Assembly: GCA_035707805.1 (NCBI GenBank)
Contig: DASSTS010000033.1
Location: forward strand, 1 to 64,000
Origin: Castellaniella sp035707805
GTDB taxonomy: Bacteria > Pseudomonadota > Gammaproteobacteria > Burkholderiales > Burkholderiaceae_B
Length of the DNA: 64,000 nt
Direction of reading: 5' to 3'
Numbering within the stretch: position 1 is the stretch's first letter; each line of letters opens with the position of its first letter. Made by a program: the position numbers and the translations under genes. This document shows, piece after piece, positions 1 to 8,594 of this stretch. The notes under the pieces were generated by a model, which was not told the origin of the DNA, searched no databases, and was given only the letters and a program-made list of their open reading frames with translations.

Positions 1-763
1 GCTCCAGCAGCCCGTTCATGGCGTCGATCAGGGGCACGATCTCCGCCGGCGCCTGGTCGCGGTCCACGGGCGAGAGATCCCCGGGCGCGCGGGCCCGCAG
101 CCGGGCCTGCAGCAGGTTCAGCGGCTCCAGGCCGTGCGTGAGCCCCAGGCCGGCCAGCATGGCGGCCAGGGGCACCAGGATGAACTGGGGCGTCAGCATG
201 CCGATCAGGATCTCCCGGTGCAGCACCGAACGATGCTGGTTGGTCTCGGCGACAATGGCCAGAAAAGGCGTGTTAAGCCTGTCCCGCCCGCCCCATACAT
301 AGGCCAGGCGCAGGCTCTGGCCGTCCATCTCGACGTCCCGGTAGCGCAGGACATTGTTTTCATAGTCCCAGCTGTCGGGCAGGGGCAGGGCGGCGTTGCC
401 GGCCAGGGGATCGCCGTTGGCGTCCCGGATCTGCCAGAGCGTGGGCGTGTCGCTGCCCAGGCGCAGGATGGTGTTGGCCGAGGCGGACAGTTCGACCCGC
501 CCGTGTACGTCCTGCTGGCTGATCTCGTGGCGCAGCAGGTCCAGGTGATCGCGCAGCGTGCGGTCGTAGGGCGAATTGGCGATGTGCTGAGCGATGAAAT
601 AGGTGATGACGATGCCTATGGTCCACAGCAGGAACAGCGGGCCGAATATCCACAGCATGATCTTGTGGATCAGGGTGCGTTGCGCCGGCCTGGCCGACGC
701 CTTGCGGAAGCGCGCGGCCCGGTCGGGGGCGTCCTGGCGGGCGGACTGGGGCTGGGAATGCAT
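1..763 (-). CDS. Two-component sensor histidine kinase, N-terminal part (TctE/QseC-like)
   Basis: The frame is open from an ATG at 763 down to base 1, so 254 codons of the N-terminal half are present and the catalytic half lies outside the window. The protein starts MHSQPQSARQDAPDR. It has a membrane segment at about residues 34-53 (IMLWIFGPLFLLWTIGIVIT), a periplasmic region of about 130 residues, and a second hydrophobic segment at about 184-202 that leads into a HAMP-like stretch (GLEPLNLLQARLRAR). This layout fits the 2CSK_N/TctE group of inner-membrane kinases. The gene starts 9 bases after the response regulator stop, so the two form one operon. The signal sensed is unknown. Truncation is due to the window edge. 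Confidence 0.85.
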   Translation of the reverse strand, partial: MHSQPQSARQDAPDRAARFRKASARPAQRTLIHKIMLWIFGPLFLLWTIGIVITYFIAQHIANSPYDRTLRDHLDLLRHEISQQDVHGRVELSASANTILRLGSDTPTLWQIRDANGDPLAGNAALPLPDSWDYENNVLRYRDVEMDGQSLRLAYVWGGRDRLNTPFLAIVAETNQHRSVLHREILIGMLTPQFILVPLAAMLAGLGLTHGLEPLNLLQARLRARAPGDLSPVDRDQAPAEIVPLIDAMNGLLE

Positions 764-772
764 GGACGGCCT

Positions 773-1462
773 TCAGGCGGGCGCGTCTTCCCGCAGCTTC
801 TCGGGCTCCAGGCAGTAGCCCAGGCCGCGTACGGTCATGATGCGCACTCCGCTGGGCTCCAGCTTCTTGCGCAGGCGGTGGATATAGACCTCGATGGCAT
901 TGGGAGTGACTTCCTCGCCCCATTCGCACAACAGGTCCACGAACTGGTTCTTGCTGATCATGCGGCCGCTGCGCGACAGGAAGATCTCGAGCAGGCTGGT
1001 CTCGCGCGCGGACAGCTCGACTGGCGTGTCGTCGATGGTTGCGATGCGGCCGTTGAGGTCGAAGGCCAGGCGGCCGTGCCGCAGCACCGAGGCGCGCCCG
1101 CCGCCGTGGCGGCGGATCAGGGCCCGCACCCGGGCTTCGAGCTCGCTGAGCGCAAAGGGCTTGGACATGTAGTCGTCGGCCCCGAGATCCAGGCCCTCGA
1201 CGCGCTGCTCGACCGAATCGGCGGCCGTCAGAATCAGCACCGGCAGGGGGGTGCCGCGCTGGCGCAGCTTGCGCAGCACGGACAGGCCGTTCATCCGCGG
1301 CAGGCCCAGGTCGAGGATCAGCAGGTCGAAGGTCTGCAGCTGCAGGGCGGAATCGGCGCTGGATCCGTCATGGACCACGTCCACGGCATAGCCGTCGTAG
1401 CGCAGAGACCGGGATAAGCCATCCGCGAGAATACTGTCGTCCTCGGCAATCAGGATACGCAT
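773..1462 (-). CDS. OmpR/PhoB-family response regulator (QseB/TctD-like)
   Basis: 229 residues. An N-terminal receiver domain (MRILIAEDDSILADGL, acidic pocket EDD near residues 8-10, phospho-acceptor Asp in LLILDLGLPRMNG at about residue 51) is followed by a C-terminal winged-helix DNA-binding domain (AIEVYIHRLRKKLEP, TVRGLGYCL). Length is usual for the family. The ATG at 1462 is chosen because it begins exactly at the conserved receiver strand; a longer frame to 1546 adds 28 unlike residues. It is the partner of the sensor kinase just downstream on the same strand. It is divergent from recA. Target genes cannot be deduced. Confidence 0.93.
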   Translation of the reverse strand: MRILIAEDDSILADGLSRSLRYDGYAVDVVHDGSSADSALQLQTFDLLILDLGLPRMNGLSVLRKLRQRGTPLPVLILTAADSVEQRVEGLDLGADDYMSKPFALSELEARVRALIRRHGGGRASVLRHGRLAFDLNGRIATIDDTPVELSARETSLLEIFLSRSGRMISKNQFVDLLCEWGEEVTPNAIEVYIHRLRKKLEPSGVRIMTVRGLGYCLEPEKLREDAPA

Positions 1463-1575
1463 GGCGGGAATGACGTCGAATGGAGGTGGGGGGTGGCGGG
1501 GCACCCCGATGTTGCGGATTGTCGCATGGCGCCCCCGGCCAGTCATTTAGGGTTAACGATGGACGGGAATGTCAC

Positions 1576-1599
1576 AACTGATGTTTTGTACAGTATAAT
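1576..1599 (+). promoter_or_regulatory. recA promoter with LexA (SOS) box
   Basis: The 20-base stretch aactgatgttttgtacagta (1576-1595) contains CTG-N10-CAG, the core spacing of LexA boxes in gamma- and betaproteobacteria. A perfect -10 hexamer TATAAT overlaps its right end at 1594-1599, and a weak -35 (gtcaca, 1571-1576) lies 17 bases upstream. LexA bound here would cover the promoter, as expected for recA. The box is seen in the sequence; LexA binding is inferred from position and from knowledge of recA regulation. Confidence 0.8.
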
Positions 1600-1670
1600 T
1601 TAGTGCAATAATTTCCCTCATGTCAGCATTCAACCCCGTACCCAAGGTACCCAAGAAAAGGAACCCCTCC

Positions 1671-2735
1671 ATGGACGAACGCACCGGCAAGGCCAACCCC
1701 GAGCGCGCCAAGGCGCTGGCCGCCGCGCTGTCTCAGATCGAAAAGCAGTTCGGCAAGGGCTCGATCATGCGCTATGGCGACAACCAGGTCGAACACGACA
1801 TCCAGGTCGTGTCCACCGGCTCGCTGGGGCTGGACATCGCCCTGGGCGTCGGGGGGCTGCCGCGCGGCCGGGTGGTCGAGGTCTACGGCCCCGAATCCTC
1901 CGGCAAGACCACGCTCACCCTCCAGGTCATCGCCGAGATGCAAAAGATCGGCGGCACCTGCGCCTTCGTCGACGCCGAACACGCGCTGGACGTGCAATAC
2001 GCCTCGCGCCTGGGGGTCAACCTGGAAGACCTGCTGATCTCCCAGCCCGACACCGGCGAGCAAGCCCTGGAAATCACGGACGCCCTGGTGCGTTCCGGCT
2101 CGGTCGACCTGATCGTCATCGACTCGGTGGCCGCCCTGGTGCCCAAGGCCGAAATCGAGGGCGACATGGGCGATTCCCTGCCGGGCCTGCAGGCCCGCCT
2201 CATGAGCCAGGCGCTGCGCAAGCTCACCGCCACGATCAAGCGCGCCAACTGCATGGTGATCTTCATCAACCAGATCCGCATGAAGATCGGCGTCATGTTC
2301 GGCAACCCCGAGACCACCACGGGCGGCAACGCGCTGAAATTCTATTCCTCCGTGCGCCTGGACATCCGCCGCATCGGCTCCATCAAAAAGGGCGACGAGG
2401 TCGTCGGCAACGAGACCCGCGTCAAGATCGTGAAAAACAAGGTCGCGCCCCCGTTCAAGCAGGTGGAATTCGACATCATGTACGGCGCCGGCATCTCGCG
2501 CGAGGGCGAGATCATCGACCTGGGCGTGCAGGCGGGCTTCATCGACAAGTCCGGCGCCTGGTACAGCTACAACGGCGAACGCATTGGCCAGGGCAAGGAC
2601 AACGTCCGCGAATACCTCAAGGAACACGCCGACCTGGCCTTCGAGATCGAAAACCGGGTGCGCGAACAACTGGGGATCGCGCTGCGCGCCGAGCCCGCCG
2701 GCGGCCGGGTGGCCGCCGCCGCGGATGGCGAATGA
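1671..2735 (+). CDS. recA: Recombinase RecA
   Basis: 354 residues, normal for RecA. This cytoplasmic ATPase forms filaments on single-stranded DNA, performs strand exchange and triggers LexA self-cleavage. The Walker A motif GPESSGKT is present with Lys at residue 79, as are the Walker B-like LIVIDSVAALVPKAEIEG, loop 2 (GNPETTTGGNALKFYSSVRLD) and the usual acidic-ended C-terminus. ATG at 1671 (MDERTGKANPERAK) follows an AAAGGA ribosome site at a good distance and matches betaproteobacterial RecA starts; an in-frame ATG at 1620 would add 17 atypical residues. An SOS box lies upstream. recX overlaps its 3' end. Confidence 0.98.
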   Translation: MDERTGKANPERAKALAAALSQIEKQFGKGSIMRYGDNQVEHDIQVVSTGSLGLDIALGVGGLPRGRVVEVYGPESSGKTTLTLQVIAEMQKIGGTCAFVDAEHALDVQYASRLGVNLEDLLISQPDTGEQALEITDALVRSGSVDLIVIDSVAALVPKAEIEGDMGDSLPGLQARLMSQALRKLTATIKRANCMVIFINQIRMKIGVMFGNPETTTGGNALKFYSSVRLDIRRIGSIKKGDEVVGNETRVKIVKNKVAPPFKQVEFDIMYGAGISREGEIIDLGVQAGFIDKSGAWYSYNGERIGQGKDNVREYLKEHADLAFEIENRVREQLGIALRAEPAGGRVAAAADGE

Positions 2736-3222
2736 CCCTGCGCGGCCCGGCCCCAGCCTGAAGGCGCGGGCGGTGGCCTATTTGTCCAGGCGGGAACATT
2801 CCCGCCTGGAACTCCGCCGCAAGCTCGCCGCCCATGGCGACGACCCGGCCGAGATCGAATCGGTGCTGGACGAGCTGCAACGCCAGCACTGGCAATCCGA
2901 CGAGCGCTACGCCCAGGCCTATGCCCACCGCACCGCCGGCCGGCAAGGCGCGCAGCGCATCCTGGGCGCCTTGCGCCAGCAAGGCCTGGACGAAAACCAG
3001 TTGTCCAGTCTGCGGGACAGCCTGCGGGCGTCCGAGCCCGAGCGCGCCCTGGACGTCTGGCGGCGCAAGTTTTCCGCGCCGCCCGCGGACGCCCGCGAGT
3101 ACGCGCGGCAATACCGTTTCCTGGCGGGGCGGGGATTTTCCGGCGACGTGATCCGGCGGGTGCTGGATGGCCGTGGCGACTGGGCGGAAGCGGACGTGGA
3201 TCCGGATCCGGGCCAGCACTGA
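2725..3222 (+). CDS. recX: Regulatory protein RecX
   Basis: 165 residues. RecX is a small helical protein that binds RecA filaments and limits their extension. Family signatures seen: LKARAVAYLSRREHSRLELRRKL at the start of the first three-helix repeat, IESVLDELQRQHWQSDERYA, and GAQRILGALRQQGLDE. The ATG at 2725 lies 11 bases inside the end of recA in another frame, so recX is probably translated by coupling from recA mRNA and induced with it. Earlier in-frame codons are inside recA and encode unlike residues. The 115-base gap after the stop shows no gene. Confidence 0.93.
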   Translation: MANDPARPGPSLKARAVAYLSRREHSRLELRRKLAAHGDDPAEIESVLDELQRQHWQSDERYAQAYAHRTAGRQGAQRILGALRQQGLDENQLSSLRDSLRASEPERALDVWRRKFSAPPADAREYARQYRFLAGRGFSGDVIRRVLDGRGDWAEADVDPDPGQH

Positions 3223-3337
3223 CCGACATCGCACGACGATTCCGGCTGTCTCGTGACTCGCGATCATCAGCAATCCCGCTGAGGGCGGCGAGCGGCTCCC
3301 CCGACTGTCTTCCGCCGCCGGGCGCGGCCCTCGGACC

Positions 3338-4252
3338 TCAGTCCGCGCGGCGGATCCCCGGCAGGGTCTCGAAACACGTGCGCCGGGCCTGTTCCAGAAA
3401 GGCCTGCATGTAGGCGGTCTCGGCGTCTTCCGCGCGGATGCCGGCCTGCAGGGTGCGCCAGACGCCGGCCCCCAGGCGGCAGATGCGCAGCCCCGGCAGA
3501 TTCCGGTATTCATCCAGCGCCCAGCTGGGCAGGGCCGCGACGCCGCGGCCGCTGGCCACCAGCTGCACGATCATCGGGGTCAGTTCCGCCGTGCGGATGC
3601 CGGCGGGCTCCACGCCGGCCGGGTCCAGGAATCCGGTGAAGACGTCCAGGCGGCTGCGGTCGACCGGATAGGTGATCAGCACCTGGTCGGCCAGATCGGC
3701 GGGCTTCACCGCGCCGGACGCCCCCAGCGCGCCCTGGCTGGACGCGGCCAGCACCAGCTCGTAGGCAAACAGCGGGGTATAGCGGGCGGATTCCAGGGGA
3801 ACCGGATCCGAGGTGATGACCATGTCCAGGTCGCCGCGCGCCAGCGCGGGCAGGGGGGCGAAGGAAAAGGCCGCGGACAGGTCCAGGGACACCTCGGGCC
3901 AGTCCTTGCGGAAGGCGTCCAGGGTCGGCATCAGCCATTGAAAGCAGGAATGGCAGTCGATGGCCACGTGCAGGCGCCCCGCGCGCCCGGCCGACAGGCG
4001 GCGCAGTTCCAGTTCCGTGGCGCGGATGCGCGGCAGCACGTCCTCGGCCAGCGCCACCAGGCGCAGGCCGGCCGTCGTCAGCCGGGCCGGCCGCGTGCGG
4101 CGGTTCAGCAGCGAGGTTTTCAGCCGCACCTCCAGGTCGCGCAGTTGGTGCGAGAGGGCCGACTGCGTCAGGTGCAGGCGCTCGGCGGCCTCCTGCAGGC
4201 TGCCGCCGTCCCGGATCGCCAGCAGGGTTTCCAGATGTCGCACTTCAATCAT
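3338..4252 (-). CDS. metR: LysR-type regulator MetR
   Basis: 304 residues. N-terminal winged helix-turn-helix (MIEVRHLETLLAIRDGGSLQ, ERLHLTQSALSHQLRDLEVRL) followed by a LysR substrate-binding domain. The text is typical of MetR (AIDCHSCFQWLMPTLDAFRKDW, DLDMVITSDP). MetR activates methionine genes such as metE with homocysteine as coactivator. It is transcribed away from metE with 103 bases between the start codons, the classical arrangement. A MetR-like site abuts its own start codon, consistent with autoregulation. Confidence 0.95.
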   Translation of the reverse strand: MIEVRHLETLLAIRDGGSLQEAAERLHLTQSALSHQLRDLEVRLKTSLLNRRTRPARLTTAGLRLVALAEDVLPRIRATELELRRLSAGRAGRLHVAIDCHSCFQWLMPTLDAFRKDWPEVSLDLSAAFSFAPLPALARGDLDMVITSDPVPLESARYTPLFAYELVLAASSQGALGASGAVKPADLADQVLITYPVDRSRLDVFTGFLDPAGVEPAGIRTAELTPMIVQLVASGRGVAALPSWALDEYRNLPGLRICRLGAGVWRTLQAGIRAEDAETAYMQAFLEQARRTCFETLPGIRRAD

Positions 4253-4264
4253 GAATTTCTCTCA
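4252..4264 (+). promoter_or_regulatory. Candidate MetR site next to metR
   Basis: TGAATTTCTCTCA differs at one position from the known MetR consensus TGAANNTNNTTCA. It directly abuts the metR start codon on the metR side of the divergent metR/metE region. A matching element near metE supports the call. Binding is inferred. Confidence 0.5.
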
Positions 4265-4324
4265 TGTTTAGAGTGCAGGATTTGGTTTTTTATTTTTCCC
4301 TTCCCCATGCACAATTCCTTTCAT

Positions 4325-4337
4325 TGAATATTTTTAA
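4325..4337 (+). promoter_or_regulatory. Candidate MetR site upstream of metE
   Basis: TGAATATTTTTAA differs at one position from TGAANNTNNTTCA. It lies in an AT-rich stretch 18 bases before the metE start codon, which is close for an activator site, so it may be a secondary or operator-like site, or the promoter may be further upstream. Function is inferred. Confidence 0.4.
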
Positions 4338-4355
4338 TGTTATCAGGATTGCAGC

Positions 4356-6653
4356 ATGACGATCATTCATGGTTTGGGCTTTCCCCGCATCGGCGCGGGA
4401 CGGGAACTGAAGCGGGCCCAGGAAGCCTATTGGGCGGGCAAGTCGGACCGCGACAGCCTGCTGGCGGTGGGCCGCGAGCTGCGCGCCCGGCATTGGGCGC
4501 TCCAGGCCGAGGCGGGACTGCGGTGGGTGCCCGTGGGCGATTTCGCCTGGTACGACCAGATCCTGGAATGGACGACGCTGCTGGGCGCGGTGCCGGCGCG
4601 CTTCGGGCAGGCGGACGGCGAAGCCGTCGACCTGGACACGCTGTTCCGGATGGGGCGTGGGCGCGCGCCTTCGGGCACGCCGGCGGCCGCCTGCGAGATG
4701 ACCAAGTGGTTCGATACCAATTACCACTACATCGTCCCCGAACTGCATCCCGGCCAGACCTACCGCATCGCGCGCGAGTCGCTGTTCGAGCAGGTCGCCG
4801 AAGCGCAGGCGCTGGGACATCGCGCCCGCCCTGTGATCCCGGGGCCGCTGACCTGGCTGTGGCTGGGCAAGGGCGACGCCTACCAGGGTGGCGCGGCCGA
4901 CGAAGCCAAGCTCGGCCTGCTGGCCGCCCTGCTGCCGGTGTACGAGCAGGTCCTGCGCCGCCTGGCGGACCAGGGGGTGGACTGGGTCCAGATCGATGAG
5001 CCCATTGCCGTGCTGGACCTGCCGGCCGCCTGGAAGAAAGCCTTTACCGAAGTCTATGCGCGCCTGTCGGCCCAGGGGCCCCGCGTGCTGCTGGCCACGT
5101 ATTTCGGCGGCATCGAGCGCAACCTGGATGCGGTGGGCTCGCTGCCGGTGCATGGCCTGCACGTGGACCTCGTGCGCGCTCCGGGGCAGCTGGAGGCCGT
5201 GCTGGCCGGTTTGCGCGACGACCAGGTGCTGTCGCTGGGCGTGATCGACGGGCGCAACGTCTGGCGCGCGGACCTGGACCGGATCCACGAACAGGTCGGC
5301 GCGGCCGCCCGCCGGCTGGGCGAGCGCCTGTGGCTGGCGCCCTCGTGCTCGCTGCTGCACGCGCCGATCGACCTGGCTCTGGAGACCGGACTGGACGCGG
5401 AACTGCGCGGCTGGCTGTCCTTCGCCGTGCAGAAACTGGACGAACTGCGCCTCCTGCGCGCGCTGGTGGACGGCACGGCCGACGCCGGCGACCGCGCCGC
5501 GCTGGACATCGCCCGCCATGCCGTGGCCGGCCGGGCCCGTTCAGCGCGCATCCACCGCCAGGACGTGGCGCAGCGCCTGGAGCAGGCCGGCGCGATCCGA
5601 CGCGAGCGCGCGCCGTTCGCCCGCCGCATCCTCGAACAGCAGCGGCGCCTTGGGCTGCCGGCGTTTCCGACCACGACGATCGGCTCCTTTCCCCAGACGC
5701 CGGAGATCCGCGCCCTGCGCCGCGACTGGCGGGCCGGCGCGCTGGGCGACGCGGCCTACGAGAAGTCCATCCGCGAGGAGATCGAGCGCGTCATCCGCTT
5801 CCAGGAAGACGTAGGCCTGGACGTCCTGGTGCACGGCGAGCCCGAGCGCAACGATATGGTGGAATATTTCGGCGAGCTGCTGGCCGGCTTTGCCTTCACG
5901 TCCTACGGCTGGGTGCAGAGCTACGGCTCGCGCTGCGTCAAGCCGCCCCTGATCTACGGCGACGTGGCGCGCCTGGCGCCGATGACGGTGGCCTGGTCGG
6001 CCTACGCCCAGTCCCTGACCGACAAGCCCGTCAAGGGCATGCTGACCGGTCCGGTGACCATCCTGCAGTGGTCCTTCGTGCGCGACGACCAGCCGCGCGA
6101 GCAGACCTGCCGCCAGATCGCCCTGGCCCTGCGCGACGAGGTCCTGGACCTGGAGCAGGCCGGCATCACGGTGATCCAGATCGACGAGCCGGCCTTTCGC
6201 GAAGGGTTGCCGCTGCGCCGCGACGACTGGGCCGCCTATCTGGACTGGGCGGTGGACAGTTTCCGCCTCTCGACCAGCGGCGTGCGCGACGACACGCAGA
6301 TCCATACGCACATGTGCTATTCGGAATTCAACGACATCATCCAGGCCATCGCCGCGATGGATGCCGACGTGATCACCATCGAGACGTCCCGGTCCCACAT
6401 GGAACTGCTGGGGGCCTTCGAGGACTACGCCTATCCCAACGATATCGGCCCGGGCGTCTACGACATCCATTCGCCCAATGTGCCGCAGGAAGGCTGGATG
6501 GTGGACCTGGTGCGCAAGGCGGCGCAGCGCCTGCCGGCCGAGCGGCTGTGGGTGAATCCGGATTGCGGGCTGAAGACGCGTGGCTGGTCCGAGACCCGGG
6601 CGGCGCTGGAATCCATGGTGCGGGCGGCGCGCACCCTGCGCCAGGCGGCCTGA
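4356..6653 (+). CDS. metE: Cobalamin-independent methionine synthase MetE
   Basis: 765 residues, full length for MetE (about 755). It transfers the methyl group of 5-methyltetrahydropteroyl-triglutamate to homocysteine in the cytosol, using zinc and no B12. The N-terminal domain begins MTIIHGLGFPRIGAGRELK; the catalytic C-terminal barrel starts near FPTTTIGSFPQTPEIRALR. Zinc ligands are visible: His652 and Cys654 in HTHMCYSEF and Cys737 in NPDCGLKTR. Divergent metR and MetR-like sites upstream indicate activation by MetR and homocysteine. A GC-rich 9-bp hairpin (6660-6692) without a T-run follows the stop. Confidence 0.98.
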   Translation: MTIIHGLGFPRIGAGRELKRAQEAYWAGKSDRDSLLAVGRELRARHWALQAEAGLRWVPVGDFAWYDQILEWTTLLGAVPARFGQADGEAVDLDTLFRMGRGRAPSGTPAAACEMTKWFDTNYHYIVPELHPGQTYRIARESLFEQVAEAQALGHRARPVIPGPLTWLWLGKGDAYQGGAADEAKLGLLAALLPVYEQVLRRLADQGVDWVQIDEPIAVLDLPAAWKKAFTEVYARLSAQGPRVLLATYFGGIERNLDAVGSLPVHGLHVDLVRAPGQLEAVLAGLRDDQVLSLGVIDGRNVWRADLDRIHEQVGAAARRLGERLWLAPSCSLLHAPIDLALETGLDAELRGWLSFAVQKLDELRLLRALVDGTADAGDRAALDIARHAVAGRARSARIHRQDVAQRLEQAGAIRRERAPFARRILEQQRRLGLPAFPTTTIGSFPQTPEIRALRRDWRAGALGDAAYEKSIREEIERVIRFQEDVGLDVLVHGEPERNDMVEYFGELLAGFAFTSYGWVQSYGSRCVKPPLIYGDVARLAPMTVAWSAYAQSLTDKPVKGMLTGPVTILQWSFVRDDQPREQTCRQIALALRDEVLDLEQAGITVIQIDEPAFREGLPLRRDDWAAYLDWAVDSFRLSTSGVRDDTQIHTHMCYSEFNDIIQAIAAMDADVITIETSRSHMELLGAFEDYAYPNDIGPGVYDIHSPNVPQEGWMVDLVRKAAQRLPAERLWVNPDCGLKTRGWSETRAALESMVRAARTLRQAA

Positions 6654-6759
6654 CGGGAAGGGGGCGGCCCGAGGACCGGCCGCGCCGCCCCCGCCATAAG
6701 CGAACCCGTATGCACTGTATAATCGAAAGGTTAAACAGTTTTCCAACGTTCACATCCCC

Positions 6760-7320
6760 ATGCCTTTGTCCGAGCCGGCGTGTTCCCGTCAACCCGTGCA
6801 TACGCGGTCCATCCGCGTCCAGACCTATGCCCGGGACGACGGCCAGTGGGATCTCGAGGCCGAGCTCATCGACACCAAGGCCTACGATTTTCCCCTGCAC
6901 GGCGGCAGCGTCCGCCACGCCGGCGACCCGATCCATCACATGCTCTTGCGCGTCACCATCGACGCGCAATTCACGATCACGGACGCCGAAGTCGCCTACG
7001 AGGCGGCCCCCTATGGCGAATTCTGCAGCGCCATCGCCCCGGACTACCGCCGTCTGATCGGCCTGAACCTGCTGCAGCAGTTCCGCCAGCAGGTGCGCGA
7101 GCGCTTCGGGCGCACGGCCGGCTGCACCCACGTCACCGAACTCACCAACGTCCTGCCGACGGTGGCCGTCCAGACCATGGCGGGCCGGCGGCGGCAGAAC
7201 CCGGACGGCCAGCGCCCCTTCCAGCTCGACGGCTGCCATGCGCTGCGGCTGGACGGTCCGGTGGTGCGCACGCACTACGCCCCCTGGTATGTTCCCTCGG
7301 AAGCCCAGCATGAAGGGTAG
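6760..7320 (+). CDS. DUF2889 family protein of unknown function
   Basis: 186 residues, cytosolic, no signal peptide or membrane segment. Recognisable DUF2889 features are HTRSIRVQTYARDDGQWDLEAEL, an acidic DTKAYDF, GDPIHHMLLRVTID, and C-terminal HVTELTNVLPTVAVQTM. The function of the family is unknown. In Bordetella-like genomes a gene of this type commonly sits between recX and sucC, which fits here. A TATAAT (6718-6723) lies about 37 bases upstream without a clear -35. A terminator-like hairpin separates it from sucC, so the two may be independent units. Confidence 0.85.
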   Translation: MPLSEPACSRQPVHTRSIRVQTYARDDGQWDLEAELIDTKAYDFPLHGGSVRHAGDPIHHMLLRVTIDAQFTITDAEVAYEAAPYGEFCSAIAPDYRRLIGLNLLQQFRQQVRERFGRTAGCTHVTELTNVLPTVAVQTMAGRRRQNPDGQRPFQLDGCHALRLDGPVVRTHYAPWYVPSEAQHEG

Positions 7321-7357
7321 GGACGTCTCCCCTCAGTCTTTCGGGCCTCGACCCGGT

Positions 7358-7397
7358 CGGTGGTCCGAAGCGGCCCGCCGGCGGTTTTCTTTTTTCT
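7358..7397 (+). terminator. Probable intrinsic terminator between the DUF2889 gene and sucC
   Basis: cggtggtccg (7358-7367) can pair with cggcccgccg (7371-7380) with one wobble and one mismatch around a 3-base loop. It is followed by gcgg and then TTTTCTTTTTT. The T-run is strong and the stem imperfect. It lies only 18 bases before sucC. Confidence 0.5.
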
Positions 7398-7414
7398 TCA
7401 CTGACAGGTAACTC

Positions 7415-8575
7415 ATGAAAATTCACGAATATCAAGGCAAGGAATTGCTGAAGAAGTTTGGCGTGACTGTCCCGCGCGGCATTCCCGCGTTCTCGGTCGA
7501 AGAGGCCGTGGCGGCAGCCGAGAAACTGGGGGGTCCTGTCTGGGTCGTCAAGGCGCAGATCCACGCCGGCGGGCGCGGCAAGGGCGGCGGCGTGAAGGTC
7601 GCCAAGTCGCTGGACGAGGTCAAGACCCTGGCCGGCCAGATCCTGGGCATGCAGCTGGTCACGCACCAGACCGGTCCGGAAGGCCAGAAGGTCCGCCGCC
7701 TGTACATCGAGGACGGCGCCGACATCCAGAAAGAGTACTACCTGTCCGTCGTGACCGACCGCGCCACGCAGAAAGTGGCCTTCATCGCCTCCAGCGAGGG
7801 CGGCATGGACATCGAGGAAGTCGCCCATTCCTCGCCCGAAAAGATCATCACCATCATGATCGATCCCCTGCAGGGCTTCACCCAGGCCGACGGCGAAAAG
7901 CTGGCCAAGGGCGTGGCCATGCCGGCCGATTCCGTCGCCCAGTTCATCGACGTGTGCCAGAAGCTCTACACCTGCTACATGGAAACCGATGCCTCGCTGG
8001 TCGAGATCAATCCTCTGAACCGCGACAGCAAGGGCAACATCGTCGCCCTGGACGCGAAGTTCAACTTCGATTCCAACGCGCTGTTCCGCCATCCCGAGAT
8101 CGTCGCCTATCGCGACCTGGACGAAGAAGACCCCGCCGAGATCGCGGCCAGCAAGTTCGACCTGGCCTACATCCAGCTCGACGGCAACATCGGCTGCCTG
8201 GTCAACGGCGCCGGCCTGGCCATGGCCACGATGGACACGATCAAGCTCTTCGGCGGCGAGCCGGCCAACTTCCTGGACGTGGGCGGTGGCGCCACGGCGG
8301 AAAAGGTCACCGAGGCCTTCAAGATCATGCTGCAGAACAAGGGCGTCAAGGCCATCCTGGTGAACATCTTCGGCGGCATCATGCGCTGCGATGTCATCGC
8401 CGAGGGCGTGATCGCCGCCTGCAAGGCAGTCAACCTCAGCGTGCCGCTGGTGGTCCGCATGCGCGGCACCAACGAAGAAAAGGGCAAGGAGATGCTGGCG
8501 GCCTCGGGCCTGCCCATCATCAGCGCCGACACCATGGCCGAAGCTGCGACCGCCGCCGTCGCCGCCGCGAAATAA
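7415..8575 (+). CDS. sucC: Succinyl-CoA synthetase beta subunit (ADP-forming)
   Basis: 386 residues, full length. With SucD it forms the TCA-cycle enzyme interconverting succinyl-CoA and succinate with nucleotide phosphorylation. An ATP-grasp domain (MKIHEYQGKELLKKFGV, KAQIHAGGRGKGGGVK) is followed by the CoA-ligase domain (GLAMATMDTIKLFGGEPANF, NIFGGIMRCDVIAEG). sucD starts 19 bases downstream. The sequence is highly conserved and no feature is missing. Confidence 0.98.
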   Translation: MKIHEYQGKELLKKFGVTVPRGIPAFSVEEAVAAAEKLGGPVWVVKAQIHAGGRGKGGGVKVAKSLDEVKTLAGQILGMQLVTHQTGPEGQKVRRLYIEDGADIQKEYYLSVVTDRATQKVAFIASSEGGMDIEEVAHSSPEKIITIMIDPLQGFTQADGEKLAKGVAMPADSVAQFIDVCQKLYTCYMETDASLVEINPLNRDSKGNIVALDAKFNFDSNALFRHPEIVAYRDLDEEDPAEIAASKFDLAYIQLDGNIGCLVNGAGLAMATMDTIKLFGGEPANFLDVGGGATAEKVTEAFKIMLQNKGVKAILVNIFGGIMRCDVIAEGVIAACKAVNLSVPLVVRMRGTNEEKGKEMLAASGLPIISADTMAEAATAAVAAAK

Positions 8576-8594
8576 GCATCACAGGGAATAGAAC

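Noticed and set aside
6660..6692. Terminator after metE
   Set aside because: A 9-bp GC stem with a 15-base loop, but no T-run follows; too weak to call.
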